From: Tubiluchus corallicola
Lineage: Eukaryota; Priapulida; Priapulimorpha; Priapulimorphida; Tubiluchidae
Direction: 5' to 3'
Assembly: GCA_030141605.1 (NCBI GenBank)
Contig: JAQGDQ010002483.1
Location: 1-20,582, forward strand
Length of the DNA stretch: 20,582 bases
Shown here: in pieces, positions 14,507 through 20,582 of the stretch
Layout of the letters: each line of letters opens with the position of its first letter
Position numbering within the stretch: position 1 is the stretch's first letter
Translations under genes and position numbers: made by a program
Notes under the pieces: model-generated
Database searches by the model: none
The model's input: the letters and a program-made list of their open reading frames with translations, nothing else
What the model was told of the DNA's origin: nothing

Positions 14507-15612
14507 ATATCCAGCTGTTGAATCAAGCATTTGAAACGTTTAATGCAGCAACGACAAAGCTTCAATCCTCTTATGACACCCTTTTGGATGAATCGAGGAA
14601 GCTCCGAGAAGAGGTCGAGGATAAGAATCGCCAGCTGCTGGAGTTGAGCAATCTTTTTGAAACTGTGCTAAACAATACTCAGAGCAGTATCTTTGCGGTA
14701 TCGTCAGAAGGTGACAATAGCTATCTTCTCCAAAACAGCAGCGCTGCAAATCTTGTGAATGAGCTGGGTGAGCCGAAGCTTCGCCAGATGATGGAAGCTG
14801 CGAAGGTCAGCGGCGAAGTGCTCGACTACAACATTGAGAACCGACACTTTAAGATAAACTCCGAGCCCTTAAATTCTGATAGCCTGTGCGGTGAGGTCTA
14901 CGTGATCGATGAGATAACTCGTCTGAAAAATTACGAAGAGGAACGGGGACGGGATGAAAAACTTAAACTAATGGGGGAGATGGCTGCAAATATTGCCCAT
15001 GAAATAAGGAATCCGTTGGGCTCCATAGAACTGTTTGCCTCGCTCCTGAAGAGGGATGTAGAGGATAACGAAAACTCTTTACGTCTCGTGCATTCCATAG
15101 CAAATGGCGTGAGGACTATCAACTCGATCATATCAAATATTCTTCTCTTTACAAAAGAGGTGCGATTAAATGTTGGTGAGCATACCCTGTCTGACCTTGT
15201 GGATGATGTGGTGCTTTACCTCCAGCACCTTATGAAGGAGAAGAATGCTCGATTAATAAATCTGTTGGATGAAGATCATCAGATATTTTGTGATGGTGAG
15301 CTTTTTAAGCAGGTGTTTATGAACATAATACACAATGCAATAGATGCTGTAGATAGTGGTGGTGAAATTACTATATCCTCTTCCTTCAATGAAAGGGAGA
15401 GCATTATTACCGTGTCCGATGATGGTTGTGGTATAAAAGAGGATATGATATCCCGCCTGTTTATGCCTTTTCAGACCACAAAAGCTAAAGGTACAGGGCT
15501 GGGTTTATCCATTGTGTACAAGGTGATTAAAAGCCACGGGGGCAGGGTTGATGTTGAGAGCGATGGAAAAAGTTATAGCAAATTTGTAATACATGTCCCC
15601 CGCAGTATTTAA
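14479..15612 (+). CDS. Soluble sensor histidine kinase, FleS/FlgS type
   Basis: 377 residues without membrane segments. Residues about 15-58 form a coiled coil, about 60-145 a PAS-like fold (FETVLNNTQSSIFAVSSEGD), then HisKA with the phosphorylated H174 in NIAHEIRNPLGS, and a HATPase domain with N box NIIHNAIDAV, G1 DDGCGI and G2 GTGLGLSIV. The soluble layout and the adjacent sigma-54 activator match the FleS-FleR and FlgS-FlgR pairs that switch on middle flagellar genes; the assignment to flagella is inferred. It overlaps the TPR gene by 28 bases and is followed after 50 bases by the regulator gene. Confidence 0.88.
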   Translation: MENKSETLVDIQLLNQAFETFNAATTKLQSSYDTLLDESRKLREEVEDKNRQLLELSNLFETVLNNTQSSIFAVSSEGDNSYLLQNSSAANLVNELGEPKLRQMMEAAKVSGEVLDYNIENRHFKINSEPLNSDSLCGEVYVIDEITRLKNYEEERGRDEKLKLMGEMAANIAHEIRNPLGSIELFASLLKRDVEDNENSLRLVHSIANGVRTINSIISNILLFTKEVRLNVGEHTLSDLVDDVVLYLQHLMKEKNARLINLLDEDHQIFCDGELFKQVFMNIIHNAIDAVDSGGEITISSSFNERESIITVSDDGCGIKEDMISRLFMPFQTTKAKGTGLGLSIVYKVIKSHGGRVDVESDGKSYSKFVIHVPRSI

Positions 15613-15662
15613 AATGTATATTTCAAAGAATGAAGAATTTATGAAGCGTCTTGGTGAAAAAA

Positions 15663-17078
15663 ATGTCAAATAGTACGGATAGAATATTGATAGTGGATGA
15701 TGATGACAATATGCGGGCAGCTATCTACGAGACTGTAAAGCGTATGGGTATTTACGCTGACGCAGTTTGTGATGGTGCGGAAGGCTTTGAAAAGGCATCT
15801 AAAGAAAAATATGATCTCATCATAAGTGATATGCGCATGCCTGTCCTTGATGGCATGGGTATGCTCAAAAAGTTGCAGGCTTGTGGCGTCACGACGCCGA
15901 TCTGTTTCGTCACAGCTTATGGCACTGTGGACAATGCTGTTGAGTGTGTGAAGCATGGAGCTTTTGACTATATATTGAAGCCCTTCCCTCCAGAAGTTAT
16001 CGAAGAGCTGATAAACCGCACATTAGCTTTGGCTGAAAACAAAAAATCGCCGAAAAAAGACAGCGGAAGCGCTATATATAGAAATGCCTATATGATGAAG
16101 ATATTTGATATAGCCAGAGATGTGGCCTTGAGCGAGTCTACTGTTCTCATCGTTGGGGAATCTGGCACAGGTAAAGAGGTCCTTGCAAAGTTTATCCATA
16201 GAAATAGCGGCAGAGCTGGCGGCAAATTTGTCACGGTGAACTGCGCTGCCCTGCCGGAAAACTTGATAGAGAGTGAGCTTTTTGGATTTGAAAAAGGAGC
16301 CTTTACCGGTGCAGTAAACGCAAAAGCGGGAAAATTTGAAATAGCAAATGGCGGGACGATACTCCTCGATGAAATAGGAGAGATACCTATACACCTGCAG
16401 GCAAAGCTTCTGAGAGTGTTGCAGGAGCGAGAGATTGAGCGTCTTGGTTCCACAAAGACCGTCAAGGTTGACGTTCGAATTCTAGCTACTACAAATAGAG
16501 ATCTTCGACAGATGGTACATGATGGTACATTTCGTGAAGATCTGTTCTATCGCTTGAATGTCATATCAATAGAGCTGCCCCCTTTGCGGAAACGTCGGGA
16601 AGATATAGTGGACTTGAGTTCATTTTTTGTGAATAAGTATGCAAATATCAATGGGAAAACCGGAATAATCCTAGAAAATGATGCAATATCTGCCCTCACA
16701 CAGTATGAGTGGCCCGGAAATGTGAGAGAGTTGGAGCATACCATCGAGAGAGCCGTTGTCTTGTCAAAAAATCAGAAGATAGATGCCAAAAGCCTGTTCT
16801 TACACGGAATAACCATAAATTCGTTCATAGACAACGAAGCTAAATCTAATACGGTAGGTGCGGATATAGAGGTTGTGCCAAGCACAATTAACGATAGAAC
16901 ACGCACCATAGAAAGAAAAGAACCGGATATGGAAAGCGGAAAAACCATCGCAGAGATGGAAAAGGACCTTATACTGAAAACATTGGAAGATGTAGACGGG
17001 AATAAAACAAAAGCGGCAGAGATATTGGGAGTGACATCCAGGACGCTGCGTAACAAACTGAATGAATACAAAAGCTAA
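15663..17078 (+). CDS. NtrC-family sigma-54-dependent response regulator, FleR/FlgR type
   Basis: 471 residues from the ATG at 15663 (GGTG six bases upstream; the earlier TTG and GTG are weaker). Receiver domain 1-120 with the acidic cluster VDDDDN and phosphoacceptor D56 in DMRMPVLDG. AAA+ domain about 140-375 with Walker A GESGTGKE at 165-172, the sigma-54 contact loop GAFTGA at 212-217, Walker B GGTILLDEIGE, and DLFYRLNVISIELPPLRKR. A linker of about 60 residues leads to a Fis-type helix-turn-helix (NKTKAAEILGVTSRTLRNKL). All functional motifs are intact, so it should open sigma-54 promoters when phosphorylated by the neighbouring kinase. Target promoters are not in the window. Confidence 0.93.
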   Translation: MSNSTDRILIVDDDDNMRAAIYETVKRMGIYADAVCDGAEGFEKASKEKYDLIISDMRMPVLDGMGMLKKLQACGVTTPICFVTAYGTVDNAVECVKHGAFDYILKPFPPEVIEELINRTLALAENKKSPKKDSGSAIYRNAYMMKIFDIARDVALSESTVLIVGESGTGKEVLAKFIHRNSGRAGGKFVTVNCAALPENLIESELFGFEKGAFTGAVNAKAGKFEIANGGTILLDEIGEIPIHLQAKLLRVLQEREIERLGSTKTVKVDVRILATTNRDLRQMVHDGTFREDLFYRLNVISIELPPLRKRREDIVDLSSFFVNKYANINGKTGIILENDAISALTQYEWPGNVRELEHTIERAVVLSKNQKIDAKSLFLHGITINSFIDNEAKSNTVGADIEVVPSTINDRTRTIERKEPDMESGKTIAEMEKDLILKTLEDVDGNKTKAAEILGVTSRTLRNKLNEYKS

Positions 17079-17107
17079 GGGGTAATTCCTGTCCTCGCCC
17101 CTTTTTT
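17077..17107 (+). terminator. Rho-independent terminator of the TPR-kinase-regulator operon
   Basis: AAGGGG/CCCCTT stem with a 15-base loop followed by TTTT; the left arm begins in the stop codon of the regulator gene. The converging glnD gene ends 54 bases further on. Confidence 0.75.
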
Positions 17108-17160
17108 CATCAAAGATTTTAGAGATGAACGTCCAAAAGGCTGTTGATGTCTGCTTGCCT

Positions 17161-19716
17161 TCAAAAGTTTATTGCAAGAAGGACTTCTTGTTTTATCTTT
17201 TTTAATTTTTTAGTATTTGTAATTTTGTTCCCTTCTATGTCTGTGATGTAGAAAGAGTCGACCACAACGTCCACATCTGTTGAGATTTTTGCTTTTGCAA
17301 CGTCTATCTTCAACTTTTCAAAGGCACCCAATATAGAGTACAGAAGTCCTATCTTGTCCGGGGCGTAAACATCTATGATGGTATAGCTTTGGGAAATATC
17401 GTTGTCAAACACGACTTTGGTCTCACCCTCAAGCTTCTTTTTCAACCGTGTGAAGGATCTGTTCTTTAGCAGTTTGTCTATGTCTATCTTCTCGCTCAGT
17501 GCGTCAAGTACTGTGGTTTTTAGTTTGTCGCTCCATTCGCCCAAGTTGTATGTGCTATTATCCGGGCCGAGATAGGATATTTTGTCGATGACGATCTTGT
17601 TGGTAAGAGTATAGATGTTTGCTTGGGTAATATTTAACTCCATCGACGTTATGGCGCCAGCTATCTTTTTTAGTAGGGCAAAATTGTCATAAGTGCATAC
17701 GGTTATGGCATAACACGCGTTGTCTGCTCTGATCTCTACTTCCGCAATATTTTTGCCACCTAGCTTTGACGACATGTCGACAAACTTCAGTATCTCTGAC
17801 ACAGAATTTTGCTCTATTATTTCATCATCCAAGTTGTTTATAAATTTGTGATGCTTGCCGTTTATCGTTCTTTCCATAAGGGTTTTACGCTTTTTTATTA
17901 TCATGTCCTCTATTTCAGAAAAAGAATCCGACTTCTGCATAAAATTGTGGGCTTTCAGATATAATTCCTGTAACAATCCACTCTTCCAGTTGTTAAGATT
18001 ATCGCGGCTTATGGCGCTTCCGTCGGCGAAGCTCAATAGAAAAAAGATGTTTAGCTCTTCAATATCCTTGAGATGGCTGCAAAAGTGATCAATAACATCT
18101 ACACTGCTCAAGTCCCTCCTTTGAGCGATATGACTCATCAAAAGGTGATTATTTATCAGGTTAAACACAGTATCAATGTCGTCAAAATCCATATTAAAAC
18201 TTTTGCATATTGTCCTGCTTATCCTGGCTCCTAAAAAGCTGTGGTTTTTCCCCTGTCCCTTTCCTATATCGTGAAGAAGTATGATAAATGCTAGCAGGTC
18301 TTTCCTCTTTGTGGCTTCTAAAGCTTGGATATATTTGAGATTGTGGATGGATGCGTTGCTATATAGCTCATCAATGTGGAAAAGTGCAAACAGGGTGTGT
18401 TCATCCACAGTGTAATGGTGATACATATTGAATTGAGTCTTGCAGATGATCTTTTCAAATTGCGGTATCATCTTTTGCAAAACCCCACATCTAATCATTG
18501 CCCCCACTATGGCGGATGACAGCGGGAAGCTCCCGATAGTAGACAAAAATAGGTGACCGTGTCTCCTTTTGTAATTATCATCTATCAGGTAACAGTTGCT
18601 GTTTATCACCTCTAAAGCCTTGTCGGTAATGCGCAAGCCCATAGAGGCCACCCTAGGAAAGATTGAGATAAGTTTTCTAGGGTCTTTTTCAAATATCTTA
18701 GGATCATCAAAAGATACAAATTTGCCCACCCGAACGAGTCCGCCGCTCAAACGTACCGGCTCCATGTTATCGTATGTATGCACACGGTGTACGGCGGCGA
18801 TGGTTTTGTCTAAAACTTTGTCTGCAATGGAGGATACTACCTTGGCAGACATATAGTATTGCCGCATGAAATCTTCCACAGCTTTTAGAGTTGACGTGCT
18901 GGTATAGCCTATATTCTCTGCAATTGCCGTCTGAGCTGCAAGCCGTAATACGTCATATTTTCTGTTGTGTACATAGTGCAACTCTGTGCGTATCCTGAAT
19001 ATGAAGTTGATGTTATCCTCGAGATTATTCAAATCCCTTGTCGTTATGATGTGTTGTGCAACGAGATTGTTCAGGTCATCCGTTTTGTACAATATTTTAT
19101 TGATCCAACAGATGGTGTTGTAATCCCTCAATCCACCGCTTCCTTCCTTGACATTCGGTTCCAGTCTCAAGATGGAGTCTCTATATTTTTTGTATCTTTT
19201 CCTTATTGCTTCCACCTTTTTGATGATGAATTCGGCTTTCCCTTTTGCTAAAATTCTTTCGTTGAGAAGTACGTTCAGTTCTTCATAAAGTTTGGAGTTG
19301 CCCGCAATGAGCCTATTATCCATAAGGGACGTCATTATTATGTCATCTTCAAGGGCTTGTTTTTCCACCTCGTTTAGGTCTTTCAATTGTATCCCCGGTG
19401 ACAAGCCTATGTCCCACATATTTGCGGTGAATGCATTTATTATGTTTTCCTGCACTTCGTTCAGGGCTTCTTTATGCAGAATCAGTATATCGATGTCTGA
19501 AAATGGAGCCATTTGCTTTCTTGCGTACCCGCCTATCGCTAAAAATGCAAGGTCGGTATCTTCGTAGCCTATTGTTTGAAGCAATTTGAGGATCGTCTTA
19601 TCTGTAGCTTGGGCAAGTTCTCTGTGTATTCTTTGTGGGTCGGAATACTTAAATCGTTCCTCTTTGAGTTTTTTCCATGAAGAAGAATATTCCAACCTAA
19701 TCTCTTCTATGCTCAT
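17161..19716 (-). CDS. glnD: PII uridylyltransferase / uridylyl-removing enzyme GlnD
   Basis: 851 residues, normal for GlnD. Nucleotidyltransferase domain with GGYARKQMAPFSDIDILIL (G62-G63, D74, D76), a helical region including KEGSGGLRD, an HD domain with LLHDIGKGQGKNHS at about residues 478-492, and two C-terminal ACT domains (about 675-851; YDNFALLKKIAGAITSMELN and YAPDKIGLLYSILGAFEKL). It adds UMP to PII proteins when glutamine is low and removes it when glutamine is high. I chose the ATG at 19716 because AAGGA lies six bases upstream; an ATG 25 codons earlier (19791) has no ribosome site. The gene converges on the regulator operon and is divergent from mtaB. No PII or glutamine synthetase gene is present. 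Confidence 0.93.
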   Translation of the reverse strand: MSIEEIRLEYSSSWKKLKEERFKYSDPQRIHRELAQATDKTILKLLQTIGYEDTDLAFLAIGGYARKQMAPFSDIDILILHKEALNEVQENIINAFTANMWDIGLSPGIQLKDLNEVEKQALEDDIIMTSLMDNRLIAGNSKLYEELNVLLNERILAKGKAEFIIKKVEAIRKRYKKYRDSILRLEPNVKEGSGGLRDYNTICWINKILYKTDDLNNLVAQHIITTRDLNNLEDNINFIFRIRTELHYVHNRKYDVLRLAAQTAIAENIGYTSTSTLKAVEDFMRQYYMSAKVVSSIADKVLDKTIAAVHRVHTYDNMEPVRLSGGLVRVGKFVSFDDPKIFEKDPRKLISIFPRVASMGLRITDKALEVINSNCYLIDDNYKRRHGHLFLSTIGSFPLSSAIVGAMIRCGVLQKMIPQFEKIICKTQFNMYHHYTVDEHTLFALFHIDELYSNASIHNLKYIQALEATKRKDLLAFIILLHDIGKGQGKNHSFLGARISRTICKSFNMDFDDIDTVFNLINNHLLMSHIAQRRDLSSVDVIDHFCSHLKDIEELNIFFLLSFADGSAISRDNLNNWKSGLLQELYLKAHNFMQKSDSFSEIEDMIIKKRKTLMERTINGKHHKFINNLDDEIIEQNSVSEILKFVDMSSKLGGKNIAEVEIRADNACYAITVCTYDNFALLKKIAGAITSMELNITQANIYTLTNKIVIDKISYLGPDNSTYNLGEWSDKLKTTVLDALSEKIDIDKLLKNRSFTRLKKKLEGETKVVFDNDISQSYTIIDVYAPDKIGLLYSILGAFEKLKIDVAKAKISTDVDVVVDSFYITDIEGNKITNTKKLKKIKQEVLLAINF

Positions 19717-19797
19717 AAATCGTCCTTGTATCTTGGCAGTTCCTTCAAGCGGGTCAAGAATTATAGAATATTTATTCGTGTGTGCATACATTTATTG

Positions 19798-19825
19798 TTG
19801 AATGCTGCTTGCAAATGCTTATTAT
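19798..19825 (+). promoter_or_regulatory. Candidate promoter of mtaB
   Basis: TTGAAT at 19798-19803 and TATTAT at 19820-19825 with 16-base spacing, 18 bases before the start codon. Confidence 0.45.
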
Positions 19826-19843
19826 AAACCCCTGAGGTGTAAA

Positions 19844-20582
19844 ATGAAGGTGGGACTAAAGGCTTTTGGTTGCAAGGTCAATCAATCTGAGCTGTCATCT
19901 ATAAAAGGTTTTGCAGAATCTGCCGATTGCGAGCTTGTAGCATCGATGCCTGATGCGGATGTTGTCATAGTAAATACCTGCGCTGTGACCTCCTCTGCGA
20001 GGAAGAAGAGTGAAGGGTATATCCGAAAGATGAAGAGGGATTATCCCGCTAAAAAGATTGTCGTTACCGGCTGTTTAGCGGAACTTTCGGGAGCTAGTCT
20101 CAAATCTTTAGGTTGCGATATTGTGATAAAGAATGGTGGAAAGGACGAGATGTTTGATCTCATCGTTCGCGAGCAGGATTTTTTGCAAGATGTATCGCAT
20201 GATATGAAGGTTCAAGCGGCGAAGATTGGCAACATTCACGACAGGACCAGAGCATTTCTGAAGGTGCAGGATGGTTGTGATGCTCATTGTTCCTACTGTA
20301 TCATTCCGAAACTCAGAGGGCACCCTCGAAGTAAGGGGCTTGAAGAGACGCTTGAGGAGTTTAGATGTGCTGTCGCAGACGGTTATAAAGAGATAGTTCT
20401 TGTGGGGATTCATCTTGGGAAGTACGGCGATGATATCCCAAGGGATGTGAATATCTCCACTCTTTTAAGGGAGATGGTGAGCATTGAGGGCGATTTTCGA
20501 ATCAGGTTGACATCTTTAGAGGTTTACGAAATAGATGATGAGTTGGTGGAGCTGTTATCTCACAAAAAGGTGTGTAGTCATC
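19844..20582 (+). CDS. mtaB: tRNA methylthiotransferase MtaB (partial, runs off the window)
   Basis: The frame is open from the ATG at 19844 (TGAGGTG seven bases upstream) to the window end, 246 codons. The N-terminal methylthiotransferase domain has the three Cys for the auxiliary cluster (C10 in GCKVNQ, C46 in NTCAVTS, C77 in TGC). The radical-SAM motif CDAHCSYC (C145, C149, C152) sits in FLKVQDGCDAHCSYCIIP. GCKVNQ and the context RAFLKVQDGC point to MtaB (2-methylthio modification of t6A37 in tRNAs) rather than MiaB or RimO. The enzyme uses two S-adenosylmethionine and a second 4Fe-4S cluster. The C-terminal TRAM part lies beyond the window. Confidence 0.88.
   Translation, partial: MKVGLKAFGCKVNQSELSSIKGFAESADCELVASMPDADVVIVNTCAVTSSARKKSEGYIRKMKRDYPAKKIVVTGCLAELSGASLKSLGCDIVIKNGGKDEMFDLIVREQDFLQDVSHDMKVQAAKIGNIHDRTRAFLKVQDGCDAHCSYCIIPKLRGHPRSKGLEETLEEFRCAVADGYKEIVLVGIHLGKYGDDIPRDVNISTLLREMVSIEGDFRIRLTSLEVYEIDDELVELLSHKKVCSH

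Noticed and set aside
16511-16530. Direct repeat of GATGGTACAT
   Set aside because: It lies inside the NtrC-type AAA+ domain and encodes a normal segment (QMVHDGTFREDL); it looks like chance.
1-20582. CRISPR arrays, rRNA genes, intact transposases, prophage structural genes
   Set aside because: No regularly spaced repeats, rRNA motifs, DDE/HUH transposase motifs or capsid/tail genes were seen on either strand.

Overview
The window is chromosomal DNA of about 40-45% G+C from a motile Gram-negative bacterium. Evidence for this is a c-di-GMP-type PilZ protein, a CheV coupling protein, a CpoB/YbgF envelope lipoprotein, a two-component pair of the FleS/FleR (FlgS/FlgR) type with a sigma-54 activator, GlnD, and a two-cluster ferredoxin-like protein that suggests anaerobic redox metabolism. 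The gene mix resembles Deferribacterota, but that is an impression and no marker gene here settles it.

Left part (1-5.8 kb). The tail of one gene, a PilZ protein and an overlapping small ORF are followed by an AceTr/SatP-family acetate transporter with its own terminator. Running the other way are glyS (glycyl-tRNA synthetase beta subunit), which carries a reading-frame break, a ~580-base stretch with no recognised gene, and a thiF-thiS pair for sulfur-carrier activation. No glyQ is next to glyS and no thiG or thiH is next to thiS.

Middle part (5.8-8.9 kb). A tRNA-Asn with a clear promoter and terminator is followed at once by a decayed genomic island. Two remnants of serine recombinases lie in opposite orientation at its ends, with their 3' ends pointing outward. 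Between them, on the minus strand, are a broken DpnII/MboI-like PD-(D/E)XK nuclease gene and a frameshifted gene for a protein with a C-terminal HEPN domain (RX4H motif). I read this as the remains of a small antiphage defence cassette. Two hairpins lie near the right edge.

Right part (8.9-20.6 kb). Minus strand: a ferredoxin-like protein, then cheV and a cpoB gene that is split into a lipoprotein/coiled-coil ORF and a TPR ORF. After a 364-base divergent gap comes a tight plus-strand operon: an exported TPR-rich protein, a soluble histidine kinase overlapping it, and an NtrC-type activator, closed by a terminator. glnD converges on it from the right. mtaB (tRNA methylthiotransferase) starts divergently from glnD and runs off the window.

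A theme of the window is broken reading frames. Those in the island fit ordinary decay of mobile DNA. Those in glyS, cpoB and possibly the PilZ gene affect core genes, while about 11 kb on the right is otherwise intact. They are either local assembly errors or real gene erosion, and the two can be told apart from reads.
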